From Bordetella sp. H567 (GTDB taxonomy: Bacteria; Pseudomonadota; Gammaproteobacteria; Burkholderiales; Burkholderiaceae_B), in the NCBI RefSeq assembly GCF_001704295.1, contig NZ_CP012334.1, positions 1,748,084 through 1,812,083 on the forward strand: a stretch of 64,000 nt of DNA, read 5' to 3'. The position numbers and the translations under genes are program-made. The stretch's first letter is position 1, and every line of letters starts with the position of its first letter. Shown here piece by piece: positions 41,982-51,012 of this stretch. Below the pieces are notes generated by a model. That model searched no databases, was not told the DNA's origin, and worked only from the letters and a program-made list of their open reading frames with translations.

Positions 41982-42218
41982 TTAGATCGCTTCGCCGCGC
42001 GCGCGCAGTTCGGCCAGAACGGCATCAATGCCTTTCTTGTCGATGGTGCGCAGGGCCTTGGTGCTGACACGCAAGGTGATCCAGCGGTTCTCGCTTTCGA
42101 CGAAGAAACGACGCGATTGCAGGTTGGGCAGGAAGCGACGCTTGGTCTTGTTGTTGGCGTGGGAAACGTTGTTGCCCACCATCGGGCGCTTGCCCGTTAC
42201 TTGGCATACGCGTGCCAT
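41982..42218 (-). CDS. rpmB: 50S ribosomal protein L28
   Basis: A 78-residue protein of the large ribosomal subunit. It begins [29 protein letters not shown], the usual start, and has the conserved [20 protein letters not shown] chose the ATG at 42218; an in-frame ATG three codons upstream is less likely. It is the zinc-free type apart from one cysteine (Cys5). First gene of the rpmBG operon. Confidence 0.97.
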   Translation of the reverse strand: MARVCQVTGKRPMVGNNVSHANNKTKRRFLPNLQSRRFFVESENRWITLRVSTKALRTIDKKGIDAVLAELRARGEAI

Positions 42219-42418
42219 AAGATGCACCTCAGGTATTCAATGCTTGCCGCGTATGGTTCGGAAGACGGGGGGGTTCAGCCGCCGGCAGGGGGTGCCGGCC
42301 ATCCCGTGTTTCCAGGATGATGGGTCGGTTGGGGTGACCCAAGTTGACCCAAGTGCTTGTGCCCGCCGCCCCTTCGACTTATACGCATCGGCGGGGTGGA
42401 AGTGCCCGGCTACAAAGC

Positions 42419-42446
42419 ATAGTAGCTGGCACGGGTAAATTCGTAA
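42419..42446 (-). promoter_or_regulatory. Candidate rpmBG promoter
   Basis: On the minus strand TTACGA (plus-strand 42441-42446) and TACTAT (42419-42424) are 16 bp apart. This lies about 200 bp upstream of rpmB in an AT-richer stretch, implying a long leader. The match is only moderate. Confidence 0.35.
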
Positions 42447-42464
42447 GCCTGCGATTCTACTATG

Positions 42465-42481
42465 AAAAAAGCCCGCCGGGC
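42465..42481 (-). terminator. Short intrinsic terminator of the MFS exporter gene
   Basis: On the minus strand GCCCGGCGGGC, a four-base-pair stem with a three-base loop, is followed by six T residues. It lies about 100 bp after the exporter stop codon. The short stem makes it a weak call. Confidence 0.45.
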
Positions 42482-42581
42482 AAGTGTCCCGTCTTCCCGG
42501 GGTAGCGACCGCGGGATGCCGCGTGCCGCCCGGCACGGGGGCCATGGCCGGCTTCGTGGGGCTTCGGCCGCAGAGCGCGCA

Positions 42582-43775
42582 TCAAGCCCTGGCCCGCGCG
42601 GCCCGTCCGGACAGCCAGGACAGGCAGGCGCATGCCGCCAGGACCGCGGTCAGCGGCAGGGGCGTATCGCTTTGCCACAGGCTCACGCACAGGCCCGCCA
42701 GCGCGCCGCAGGACAGCTGCAGCGTGCCCAGCAGCGCGGACGCGGCACCCAGCCGCTTGCCCTGTTCGGCCAGGGCCAGGGCGGCGGAATTCGGGCTCAC
42801 GAATCCCTGGCTGGCCATGTACGCGATCAGGCACGCCATCAGGAGCGGCAGCGTCATCCATCCCGCCAGGGTCAGCACCACCCCCGCCAGGCTGGCCAGC
42901 GCCAGGGTGACCAGGGCGCGGCGCTGCAAGGTGGCGGGGGACAGGCGGCGCAACAGCCGTGCGCTGATCTGCGAGCCGGCGATCAGGCCGGCGGCGTTCA
43001 GGCCGAAGAGCAGGCCGTAGTGCTGCGGATCCACGCCATACAGTTCGATGAAGACGCGCGGCGATCCCACGATGTAGGCGAACATGCCGGCCTGGCCCAG
43101 GCCGCCCGCCAGGCTGTGCGTCATGAACCCGCGATGGCGCAGCAGTTCGCCGTAATTGCGCGCGATGGTGCGCCAGTGCAAACGGATGGCGCGTTCGGGC
43201 GGGAGCGATTCCTCCATGATGAAAAGCATGGCTGCCATCAGCGCCGCCCCGGCGGCCAGCATCAAGGCGAAGACGCCGCGCCAACCCGTCAACAGCAGCA
43301 ACTGCCCGCCAATCAGCGGCGCAAGTATGGGCGCCAGCCCCATGACCAACAACAGCAGCGACATGGCGCGCGCGGCTTCCTGCGTTTCGTAATGGTCGCG
43401 GATGACGGCGCGCGGGATCACGATGCCGGCCGCGCCGCCCAGCGCCTGCACCGCGCGCCATGCCGTCAGGCTCTCGATGTCGACGGCCAGTGCGCAGCCC
43501 AGCGACGCGATGACATACAGCGACAGGCCCACCAGCAGCGGCGGCTTGCGTCCATAGCGGTCGGCCACGGGGCCGTAGAAGATCTGCGCCGCGGCCAGGC
43601 CCACCAGATAGGCGGCCATCGTCCGTTCGACGTCGCCCTGGCTGACGTTCAGCCCCGCGGCGATGGACGGAAACGCCGGCAGATAGAGGTCGATGGAGAA
43701 GGGCCCGATGGCTGTCAGCGCACCCATCAGAATGAGCCAGCCTGGCAGACCGCGCGCGGGTGGGGAAGAAGGCAT
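42582..43775 (-). CDS. Bcr/CflA family multidrug efflux MFS transporter
   Basis: A 397-residue inner-membrane drug/proton antiporter with 12 membrane helices. It opens GWLILMGALTAIGPFSIDLYLPAFPSIA, the hallmark of the Bcr/CflA group with a membrane-buried Asp (FSIDLYLPA). The loop 2-3 motif is YGPVADRYGRKPPLL, and helix 5 reads RAVQALGGAAGIVIPRAVIRD. Substrates in this family include bicyclomycin and chloramphenicol, but the specific drug cannot be inferred. The ATG at 43775 gives the normal start. Confidence 0.93.
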   Translation of the reverse strand: MPSSPPARGLPGWLILMGALTAIGPFSIDLYLPAFPSIAAGLNVSQGDVERTMAAYLVGLAAAQIFYGPVADRYGRKPPLLVGLSLYVIASLGCALAVDIESLTAWRAVQALGGAAGIVIPRAVIRDHYETQEAARAMSLLLLVMGLAPILAPLIGGQLLLLTGWRGVFALMLAAGAALMAAMLFIMEESLPPERAIRLHWRTIARNYGELLRHRGFMTHSLAGGLGQAGMFAYIVGSPRVFIELYGVDPQHYGLLFGLNAAGLIAGSQISARLLRRLSPATLQRRALVTLALASLAGVVLTLAGWMTLPLLMACLIAYMASQGFVSPNSAALALAEQGKRLGAASALLGTLQLSCGALAGLCVSLWQSDTPLPLTAVLAACACLSWLSGRAARARA

Positions 43776-43919
43776 CGATTGACGTTGGCCTGAATGGCGC
43801 AGGCCCGGAAGGGATATTCCGGATCTGTCGCCGGCAAAATGTAACATGTGGAGAAGCGGTTCAAATCGGAAACAAATTCCGATAAAGTCCCCGGGTTCTT
43901 TCTTGCGAGGTTGACTGTC

Positions 43920-45185
43920 GTGAATCCTGTGTTGTCTGCGGTGGAACGCAAACTGGAGTCCGTTTCGATCCCGGTCCAACTGGAAATGCCGGATGGCACC
44001 AAGGTAGGGGCGCCGAATCCCAAGGTGAGGTTCGTCGCGCGGAGCAAGGTGGCCCTTGCGCATCTGGCGGCCGGCGAGGTCGGCATACTGGCCCAGGATT
44101 ATGTGGAAGGCCTGGTGGACATACAGGGCAACATGCACGACGTGATGCGTGCGGCGGCCGAGATGCTGCCGAATTCTCCGGTGCAGGCCGAACGCGGCGG
44201 ATGGCTGCAGGCCTTCATGCGCCGTATGGTTTCGGTGCAGCGCCATTCCGTCGAACGCGACGCCAAGCAGATCCAATTCCACTACGACCTTTCCGACGAC
44301 TTCTATGCCTTGTGGCTGGACCCGCGCCGGGTCTATTCCTGCGCGTACTACCGCACGCCGGACATGTCGCTGGCGCAGGCGCAGGAAGCCAAGCTGGACC
44401 ATATCTGCCGCAAGCTGCGCCTGACCCCGGGCGAACGCTATCTGGATGTGGGCGCGGGCTGGGGCGGGCTGTTGTTGTGGGCGGCGGAAAACTACGGCGT
44501 CGACGCCACCGGCATTACCCTGTCGCGCAACCAGCACGCCCACGTGAACCGGCTCATCCAGGAAAAAGGACTGCAGGGCCGCGTGCGCATGGAGCTGCTG
44601 GATTACCGCAAGCTGGACGAGAGCAAACCCTACGACAAGATCTCTTCGGTGGGCATGTTTGAACACGTGGGCCGTGCCCAGCTGCCCGACTATTTCGCCA
44701 AGCTGCGCCGCCTGTTGCGCCCCGGCGGGCTGATCATGAACCACGGCATCACGGCGGGCGGCGTCCATAACGCCCAGCTGGGCAGCGGCATGGGCGACTT
44801 CATCGAGAAGTACATCTTTCCGGGCGGTGAGCTGACGCACATCAGCCACGTCCTGGGCGCGATGGCCGACGGCGGCCTGGAAGCCACGGACATCGAAAAC
44901 CTGCGGCCGCACTATGCCCGCACGCTGTGGGCCTGGAGCGACAGCCTGGAGAGCCAGCTGGACGCCGCCGCGAAGATACTGACGGGCGAGCAGGGCGCGA
45001 AATCGCTGCGCGCCTATCGCCTGTACCTTGCCGGTTGCGCCATGGCCTTCGAACATGGCTGGATCGCGCTGCATCAGGTGCTGGGCCAACGCCTGGCCAC
45101 GGGCCGTGCCGATGAGCTCGACCATCCGGCCGACTTGGCCTATCCCTGGCGGCGGGATTACATCTACGCCGGCACGCCTGCCTGA
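43920..45185 (+). CDS. Cyclopropane-fatty-acyl-phospholipid synthase family methyltransferase
   Basis: A protein of about 421 residues that adds a methylene group from S-adenosylmethionine to unsaturated acyl chains of membrane phospholipids. The SAM site is YLDVGAGWGGLLLWAAENYGVDATGITLS; other family motifs are QIQFHYDLSDDFYALWLDPRRVYSCAYY, SVGMFEHVG and LAGCAMAFEHG. The start is uncertain: GTG at 43920 has GAGG nine bases upstream, while a GTG at 43848 would add 24 residues. The gene diverges from the MFS exporter. It could act on another lipid. Confidence 0.9.
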   Translation: MNPVLSAVERKLESVSIPVQLEMPDGTKVGAPNPKVRFVARSKVALAHLAAGEVGILAQDYVEGLVDIQGNMHDVMRAAAEMLPNSPVQAERGGWLQAFMRRMVSVQRHSVERDAKQIQFHYDLSDDFYALWLDPRRVYSCAYYRTPDMSLAQAQEAKLDHICRKLRLTPGERYLDVGAGWGGLLLWAAENYGVDATGITLSRNQHAHVNRLIQEKGLQGRVRMELLDYRKLDESKPYDKISSVGMFEHVGRAQLPDYFAKLRRLLRPGGLIMNHGITAGGVHNAQLGSGMGDFIEKYIFPGGELTHISHVLGAMADGGLEATDIENLRPHYARTLWAWSDSLESQLDAAAKILTGEQGAKSLRAYRLYLAGCAMAFEHGWIALHQVLGQRLATGRADELDHPADLAYPWRRDYIYAGTPA

Positions 45186-45316
45186 TACACGTCAACCGGG
45201 ACGCGCGGCAACCGTATTACCATAGCCTTGGTGCGTCCCGCGGTCCTTCGTTCGATAGCGTGGAACGCCGCCCCTCGCGGCGTTCTTTCCTTTTCTTCCT
45301 TTACACCGGAATCCTC

Positions 45317-45691
45317 ATGCCCATACTTCATGTCCATGTCTTGTCCGGATGGTCCGCCGACAAGAAGTCGGCGCTGCTGAAGGGCGCCACGCAAGCGGTC
45401 GTCGACAGCCTGGGGGCACCCCTGCGCAGCGTGCGCATCATGCTGCATGAAGTCGCTCCGGATCACATCATCGTGGGGGGCGAGGTGGGCAGGCAGTCGG
45501 TGGTGTTCCACGCGCACATGATCGTCGGCCGCACGGAAGCACAGAAGAATGCGCTGTACCAGGCATTGAACGGGGCGGCCTGCGCGGCGCTGGGCGTATC
45601 GGGCGACGACGTGCGTGTCCTGCTGGACGACGTGCCGAATACCGACATGGGCATGGCCAACGGCGTCAGCGCCAAGGCCGCCGGCCGCTAG
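45317..45691 (+). CDS. Fused (double-domain) 4-oxalocrotonate tautomerase family protein
   Basis: A 124-residue member of the tautomerase superfamily, about twice the length of ordinary 4-OT subunits (about 62). The catalytic Pro follows the initiator Met (MPILHVHVLSGWSADKK). The second half (about 62-124) repeats the beta-alpha-beta pattern, starting SVVFHAHMIVGRTEAQK, with no N-terminal proline, so it fits a fused dimer-like form. The start at 45317 is required to put Pro at position 2. The substrate is unknown. Confidence 0.85.
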   Translation: MPILHVHVLSGWSADKKSALLKGATQAVVDSLGAPLRSVRIMLHEVAPDHIIVGGEVGRQSVVFHAHMIVGRTEAQKNALYQALNGAACAALGVSGDDVRVLLDDVPNTDMGMANGVSAKAAGR

Positions 45692-45793
45692 GGCCGGCTG
45701 GCACGGCAGCGGCGCCTCCAGACTTTCGACATCCGACCATAGCCGTCACGCGGCGCTGCGGCTCCGGGGACCGGCGCTTACAGGAGAGCCATC

Positions 45794-46975
45794 ATGAAAG
45801 AAGTCATCATTGCCGCCGGCGCGCGAACCGCGGTGGGCACATTCGGCGGCGCGCTCAAGGACGTACCCCCGATCGATCTGGGCAGCACGGCGATCCGCGA
45901 GGCGCTGGCGCGCGCCGGCGTCGACGGTGGCGAAGTGGGCCACGTCGCGGTGGGCCACGTCATCAATACCGAACCGCGCGATATGTACCTGTCGCGCGTC
46001 GCCGCGCTGAATGCGGGGGTCGGCAAGGAAACACCCGCCTTCAACGTTAATCGCCTGTGCGGTTCGGGCCTGCAGGCCATCGTGTCGGCGGCGCAGTCCA
46101 TCATGCTGGGCGACACGGATATCGCCGTGGGCGCGGGCGCGGAAAACATGAGCCGCGGGCCCTACATATCGCCGGCGCAGCGCTGGGGTTCCCGCATGGG
46201 CGACGCGACGCTGTCGGACATGATGGTGGGGGCGCTGACCGATCCCTTCCAGCGCATCCACATGGGCGTTACCGCCGAAAACGTCGCGTCCAAGTACGAA
46301 GTCAGCCGCGCCGACCAGGACGCGCTGGCGCTGGAATCGCACCGCCGCGCGGCGGCCGCCATCGATGCGGGTTATTTCAAGGACCAGATCGTTCCGGTCG
46401 TCATCAAGACCCGCAAGGGCGAGGTGCGCTTCGAGGTCGACGAGCATGTGCGGCGCGACGTCGATACCGATTCCATGGCCAAGCTCAAGCCCGTATTCCA
46501 GAAGGAGAACGGGACCGTCACGGCGGGCAATGCCAGCGGCATCAACGACGGCGCGGCCGCCGTGGTGCTGATGAGCGCGGACGCCGCCGGCAAGCGGGGC
46601 GTGAAGCCGCTCGCGCGCCTGGTGGCCTATGGCCACGCGGGCGTGGACCCGGCCTACATGGGCATCGGCCCGGTGCCCGCCACGCAGGCCGCCCTGAAGC
46701 GGGCGGGGCTGAGCATCGACCAGCTCGATGTCGTCGAGGCCAACGAAGCCTTTGCCGCGCAGGCCTGCGCCGTCACGCGCCAACTGGGACTGGACCCGGC
46801 CAAGGTGAACCCCAACGGCAGCGGTATTGCGCTGGGCCATCCCATCGGCGCCACGGGGGCCATCATCACGGTCAAGGCCTTGTACGAGCTGCAGCGAATC
46901 AAGGGGCGCTACGCGCTGGTCACGATGTGCATCGGCGGCGGGCAGGGCATTGCCGCGATTTTCGAGCGAATCTGA
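45794..46975 (+). CDS. Acetyl-CoA acetyltransferase (biosynthetic-type thiolase)
   Basis: A 393-residue thiolase condensing two acetyl-CoA molecules, or cleaving 3-ketoacyl-CoA. The active-site residues are Cys89 ([10 protein letters not shown]), His349 (LGHPIGATG) and Cys379 (MCIGGGQG). Length and motifs match PhaA/AtoB-type enzymes used in polyhydroxybutyrate synthesis or short-chain acid breakdown. CAGGAGAG precedes the ATG. It is followed after nine bases by the spermidine-synthase-like gene. No phaB or phaC is near, so the pathway is open. Confidence 0.93.
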   Translation: MKEVIIAAGARTAVGTFGGALKDVPPIDLGSTAIREALARAGVDGGEVGHVAVGHVINTEPRDMYLSRVAALNAGVGKETPAFNVNRLCGSGLQAIVSAAQSIMLGDTDIAVGAGAENMSRGPYISPAQRWGSRMGDATLSDMMVGALTDPFQRIHMGVTAENVASKYEVSRADQDALALESHRRAAAAIDAGYFKDQIVPVVIKTRKGEVRFEVDEHVRRDVDTDSMAKLKPVFQKENGTVTAGNASGINDGAAAVVLMSADAAGKRGVKPLARLVAYGHAGVDPAYMGIGPVPATQAALKRAGLSIDQLDVVEANEAFAAQACAVTRQLGLDPAKVNPNGSGIALGHPIGATGAIITVKALYELQRIKGRYALVTMCIGGGQGIAAIFERI

Positions 46976-46984
46976 CGAGAGCCC

Positions 46985-47755
46985 ATGCCGCCACGCGCCA
47001 CGCCGTCCGCCCAGGACATCCCCACGCTTTCCGAATCGAACGGCGTCCGCTATCTGCACTTCGACAGCCCCTGGATCCAGGGGGCCATGCGCGTGGCGGA
47101 TCCGGCGGAACTGGTGCTGGAGTACACCGGCCAGATGATGGCCTGGCTGCTGTTCATGGAACCGCCCCAGGACGGCGCCATCGGCCTGCTGGGCCTGGGT
47201 GCGGGTTCGCTGGCGCGGTTCTGCGTGAAGCGAACCCGCAGCCGCGTGGTGGCGGTGGAGTGGAATCCGCGCGTCACGGCGATCTGCCATGCGTTCTTCC
47301 GCCTGCCCGGGCCGCCCCGCCTGAGCGTGGAGGAAGACGACGCCGGGGCCTGGGTCGGTGATCCGGCCAATGCCGGCCGCTGTCCCATCCTGATGGTGGA
47401 CCTGTACGATGCCCAGGCGCGCGGCCCGGTGCGCGATTCCGTGCGTTTCTATCGCGACTGTCGCCGGGTGCTGGGCGATACCGGCGTGCTGGCGGTCAAT
47501 CTGTTCGGCGAGCACGAGAGCTTTCCGCGCAATATCGACAACCTGTCCGCGGCCTTCGACGGGCGGCTCGCCATGCTGCCGGAGATCGATGCCGGCAACC
47601 GCATTGTCCTGGGGTTTTCCGGGCCGCCGATCGATATTCCGGTCGAGGCCCTGCTGGACCGCGCGGCAACGGTGGAGGCCGTCTACGGCCTGCCGGCGCG
47701 CCGTTGGGCGCGCGCATTGATCGGCCAGGCGTCCGGAGGCCGGCTCGTTTATTGA
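46985..47755 (+). CDS. Spermidine synthase-like (polyamine aminopropyltransferase family) protein
   Basis: A 256-residue class I methyltransferase-fold protein. The nucleotide-binding motif is GLLGLGAGSLARFCVKR, followed by VVAVEWNPRVTAICHAFF and the later ILMVDLYDAQ, all placed as in SpeE. It lacks several polyamine-binding residues of true SpeE, so aminopropyl transfer is not certain; many such proteins in betaproteobacteria have no known substrate. Nine bases separate it from the thiolase, suggesting co-transcription. Confidence 0.8.
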   Translation: MPPRATPSAQDIPTLSESNGVRYLHFDSPWIQGAMRVADPAELVLEYTGQMMAWLLFMEPPQDGAIGLLGLGAGSLARFCVKRTRSRVVAVEWNPRVTAICHAFFRLPGPPRLSVEEDDAGAWVGDPANAGRCPILMVDLYDAQARGPVRDSVRFYRDCRRVLGDTGVLAVNLFGEHESFPRNIDNLSAAFDGRLAMLPEIDAGNRIVLGFSGPPIDIPVEALLDRAATVEAVYGLPARRWARALIGQASGGRLVY

Positions 47756-47880
47756 GCCAAGGCCCCGCAGCAGGTTGATCCGTGACCCCGCGGCGGGCGT
47801 GCCCGAGCGGTCATGCCCAAGGGCGGGGTTCATCCAAACGAAGGTGTGCGCGGAGGCGCCGCCGGTGTAAGATACCCACA

Positions 47881-47899
47881 CCATAATTATGAATTATGG
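47881..47899. promoter_or_regulatory. Perfect palindrome upstream of the malonate regulator gene
   Basis: CCATAATTATGAATTATGG is an exact inverted repeat with 8-bp arms and a three-base centre, AT-rich in a GC-rich window. CATAAT within it could act as -10. It lies 17 bp before the start codon at 47916, so the FCD-type GntR regulator encoded there probably binds it and controls its own operon. Binding is inference. Confidence 0.6.
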
Positions 47900-47915
47900 A
47901 CCCGGAATCCTGCCC

Positions 47916-48764
47916 ATGCACGCCGTCCATCCCGCCGCCGAATCGCCCCAGCCCATCGTGCGCCAGGCCCTGTACCTGGAAGCCGCGCAGCGGCTGCGGG
48001 AAATGATCCGCTCGCGTACCCTGGCCGCGGGGGAATGGGTCGACGAACTGCGCGTCGCCGCGCAACTGGGCATTTCGCGTACGCCCCTGCGCGAGGCGCT
48101 GAAGCTGCTGGCCAGCGAAGGCCTGGTGCGCCTGGAGCCGCGGCGCGGCTGCTTCGTCAACGAGCTGTCCATGCGCGACCTCGACGACATCTTCCCCCTG
48201 ATGGCCATGCTGGAGGGCCGCTGCGCGTTCGAAGCGGCGCGCAAGGCCGGTCCGGAGGACATCCGCCGCCTGGCCGGCCTGCATGAAGTCCTGCGGGAGC
48301 ACGCCGCCGCGGGGCGCATCGATGCGTACTACGAAGCCAACTACGTCATCCATGAAGCCATCCAGGCGCTGGCCGATAACCGCTGGCTGTCCGACACCAT
48401 CGGCAACCTGCGCAAGGTGCTGAGCCTGTCGCGCCACAAAAGCCTGATGCTGCCTGGACGCATGCGCGCGTCCTGTGCGGAACACATGGCGCTCTTCGCC
48501 GCCATCCGCGACCATGATCCGGAACGTGCGGAAACCGTGGCGCGCGATCACCTGCTGCGCCAGCTGGACGCGCTGCACGCCATGGAGCGCCGCGCGAACG
48601 GCGCCGTGCCCACCGCCCCGAAGCGTGCCGGCAAGCGGCTTGCGCCCGAGGCCGCGAAATCCCGATCCGCGACGGCCTCGTCCGCCGTGGCAACCGCCAA
48701 GGAGCCCGTTCATGACCGTTCCCGAACCGCTCGTTCCCGCGCGCGCGTCGCGCCCGCTCGATAA
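47916..48764 (+). CDS. GntR family (FCD) regulator of malonate utilisation
   Basis: A 282-residue regulator. The winged helix lies about residues 20-85 (YLEAAQRLREMIRSRTLAAGEWVDELRVAAQLGISRTPLREALKLLASEGLV) and the FCD domain about 90-225, with YYEANYVIHEAIQALADN holding likely metal ligands. A Lys/Arg/Ala-rich tail of about 55 residues follows. An upstream ATG at 47889 sits inside the operator, so I place the start at 47916. Its end overlaps malonyl-CoA decarboxylase by 53 bp. By position it corresponds to MatR. Confidence 0.88.
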   Translation: MHAVHPAAESPQPIVRQALYLEAAQRLREMIRSRTLAAGEWVDELRVAAQLGISRTPLREALKLLASEGLVRLEPRRGCFVNELSMRDLDDIFPLMAMLEGRCAFEAARKAGPEDIRRLAGLHEVLREHAAAGRIDAYYEANYVIHEAIQALADNRWLSDTIGNLRKVLSLSRHKSLMLPGRMRASCAEHMALFAAIRDHDPERAETVARDHLLRQLDALHAMERRANGAVPTAPKRAGKRLAPEAAKSRSATASSAVATAKEPVHDRSRTARSRARVAPAR

Positions 48765-50052
48765 AGCCATGCCGCGGCGTGAACTCGTCAGCGCACCGTC
48801 CGATGCGGACGCCGACACACCGGACGCGCACGCCGGGTTGATGGCGCGCCTGGGCCGCCTTTGGGAGCGCGACCGTTTTCCCCATCAGGCCGCATTGCGG
48901 CCCTTGTTCGCGCCGCGGCTGACGGACGTGGCGGCCAACCGGCTGGCTCATGCGTGGTGCCAGGCGTACACGGCGGCCGACGGCAAGGCCAGGCGCGCCA
49001 TGCTGGCCCTGCTGGCGGCGGCCAGCGCGGCGCAGGCGCAGCAGGACGAAGCCAATGGCCGCCTGTTCCGCCGTTTCAACAACCAGCCCGACGGGCTGCG
49101 TTTCCTGGTGGATCTGCGCGCCGATATGCTGCGCTGGCGCAAGCAGGTGTCGGGGCTGCAGGCGCTGGACAAGACGCTGGAAAGCCTGTTGTCCGCCTGG
49201 TTCGACGTGGGCCTGCTGGACCTGCGGCGGCTGACCTGGGACACGCCGGCCTCGCTGCTGGAAAAGCTGATCGTGTACGAAGCGGTGCACGAAATCCAGT
49301 CCTGGGACGACCTGAAGCACCGTGTCGCGGAGGATCGCCGCTGCTATGCGTTCTTTCATCCGCAGATGCCGGACGTGCCCCTGATCTTCGTGGAGGTCGC
49401 CTTCGCGCCGCAGATGGCCGACGACGTGCAGGCCCTGCTCGATACGGCGCAGCCGCCGCAGAACCTGGACAAGGCGCGCTGGGCCATCTTCTATTCCATC
49501 TCGAATACCCAGCCGGGCCTGCGCGGCATCAGCTTCGGCAACTTCCTGCTGAAGCGGGTCATCGACCAGCTCCTTTCTGAACTGCCCAAGCTGAAATCGT
49601 TCGCGACGCTGTCGCCCATTCCCGGATTCGCCGACTGGCTGGGCAAGCTGAACGCCGACGAAGTCGAAGAAATCGTGCGCGATAAAACCCGCGATCGCGC
49701 GCGTCGTGGGGTGCCGGACGGGGCCCGCTGGCTGGCCCGGCTGCGCAAGGCCGCCACCAGTCCGCGGGGCGGCGGCGAAGTGGTCCAGCGTGCCGCGATG
49801 AAACTGGCGGCGGCCTACCTGCAATCGATGAAGGCCGGCGCGCCGCTGGACCCGGTGGCGCGGTTCCACCTGGGCAACGGCGCCCGCATCGAGCGTATCA
49901 ACTGGGGCGCGGATCGCTCGCCCAAGGGGCTGGCGCAGTCGGCGGCGCTGATGGTGAACTACCTGTACGAGCTGGACGAACTCGACGACAACCTGGGGCG
50001 GCTGAATTCGGGCAAGCCGGCGGTCAGCCGCCTGATTGCCCGCATAGGGTAG
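48712..50052 (+). CDS. matA: Malonyl-CoA decarboxylase
   Basis: A 446-residue enzyme turning malonyl-CoA into acetyl-CoA and CO2. Family features are the helical N domain (GLRFLVDLRADMLRWR) and the acetyltransferase-like C domain with VHEIQSWDDLKHRV, CYAFFHPQMPDVPLIFVEVAF, FYSISNTQPGLRGISFGNFLLKRV and the catalytic FHLGNGARIERINWGAD (His/Ser region). AAGGAG at 48699-48704 precedes the ATG. It overlaps the regulator gene and is followed by an enoyl-CoA hydratase gene and malonyl-CoA synthetase. Confidence 0.94.
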   Translation: MTVPEPLVPARASRPLDKAMPRRELVSAPSDADADTPDAHAGLMARLGRLWERDRFPHQAALRPLFAPRLTDVAANRLAHAWCQAYTAADGKARRAMLALLAAASAAQAQQDEANGRLFRRFNNQPDGLRFLVDLRADMLRWRKQVSGLQALDKTLESLLSAWFDVGLLDLRRLTWDTPASLLEKLIVYEAVHEIQSWDDLKHRVAEDRRCYAFFHPQMPDVPLIFVEVAFAPQMADDVQALLDTAQPPQNLDKARWAIFYSISNTQPGLRGISFGNFLLKRVIDQLLSELPKLKSFATLSPIPGFADWLGKLNADEVEEIVRDKTRDRARRGVPDGARWLARLRKAATSPRGGGEVVQRAAMKLAAAYLQSMKAGAPLDPVARFHLGNGARIERINWGADRSPKGLAQSAALMVNYLYELDELDDNLGRLNSGKPAVSRLIARIG

Positions 50053-50184
50053 ACACCGGGGCCCGGCCGTGGCCGCATGATCAATAATCCTGTACGAACA
50101 GCATCGCGCTGAAGGACAATCCGGCACAGTATCGACGCCGCGCGGCGCGCGGCGGCATCCAGACCGGAACAAGAAACAAGGGAC

Positions 50185-51012
50185 ATGACGCTCGCCGATC
50201 CCCCGCTAGATGCGCCGCCCGATGCCGCGGGGCGCGTGCTGTGCCGCCGCGAAGGTGCGGTCGCCCGCGTCTGCCTGTCCCATCCGGGACGCATGAACGC
50301 CATCACGGTGGCGATGTGGCGGGAGCTGGCGCGCCTGTTCCAGGCGCTGTCCGTGGATCGCACGCTGCGCTGCGTGGTCGTGCAGGGCGAGGGCGGCCAT
50401 TTTGCCGCGGGTGCCGATATCCGCGAATTCCCCCAGGCGCGGGGCGACATGGCGTCGGTCGTGCGCTATCACCGCGAAATACTGGCTCCCGCGCTCGCGG
50501 CCATCGAATCCTGTCCGCATCCGGTCGTGGCGCGCATCAACGGCGTGTGCGTGGGCGGCGGGTTGGAAATCGCCTGCCAGTGCGACCTGCGCATCGCTGC
50601 GCGCACGGCGCGCCTGGGCGCGCCCATCAACCGGCTGGGTTTTCCCATGGCGCCCGACGAGATGCGCGGACTGCTGAAGGTCGCCGGACATGCCGTGACG
50701 CTGGAGCTGCTGCTGGAAGGCCGCATCCTGCAAGCCGAGGAGGCCTGCGCCAAGGGCCTGCTGACCCGCGTCGTCGACGATGCCGAGCTGGACGGCGAAA
50801 TAGAACGCTGCGTCGGCCGTGTCCTGGCGGGCGCGCCCCAGGCCGCGCAACTGAACAAGCGCATGGCGGCGCGCCTGTCGCGCGGTGAACCGCTCAACGA
50901 CGAAGAATATCGACGGTTTTTTTCTTATGCGGAAAGCCCCGACCATCGGGAAGGCGTGCGCGCCTTCCTGGCGGGCGAAGCGCCGACCTTCACTGGAGAC
51001 TGGAAAGAGTGA
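50185..51012 (+). CDS. Enoyl-CoA hydratase/isomerase family protein
   Basis: A 275-residue crotonase-fold enzyme. Oxyanion-hole segments are GGHFAAGADIREF and NGVCVGGGLEIACQCDLRIA. A Glu at the usual first catalytic position is replaced by the NRLGFPMAPDEM region, so the exact reaction (hydration, isomerisation or other) is unclear. AAGGGA precedes the ATG. The gene is embedded between malonyl-CoA decarboxylase and malonyl-CoA synthetase, and its stop overlaps the latter's GTG start (GTGA), so it belongs to the malonate operon. Its substrate is unknown. Confidence 0.88.
   Translation: MTLADPPLDAPPDAAGRVLCRREGAVARVCLSHPGRMNAITVAMWRELARLFQALSVDRTLRCVVVQGEGGHFAAGADIREFPQARGDMASVVRYHREILAPALAAIESCPHPVVARINGVCVGGGLEIACQCDLRIAARTARLGAPINRLGFPMAPDEMRGLLKVAGHAVTLELLLEGRILQAEEACAKGLLTRVVDDAELDGEIERCVGRVLAGAPQAAQLNKRMAARLSRGEPLNDEEYRRFFSYAESPDHREGVRAFLAGEAPTFTGDWKE

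Larger units (their letters stand above)
42219..42581. other. 363-bp gap between rpmB and the MFS exporter gene
   Basis: It holds a candidate rpmB promoter and, near its right end, a terminator for the exporter gene. Between 42219 and 42415 I see nothing else convincing. Confidence 0.5.
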
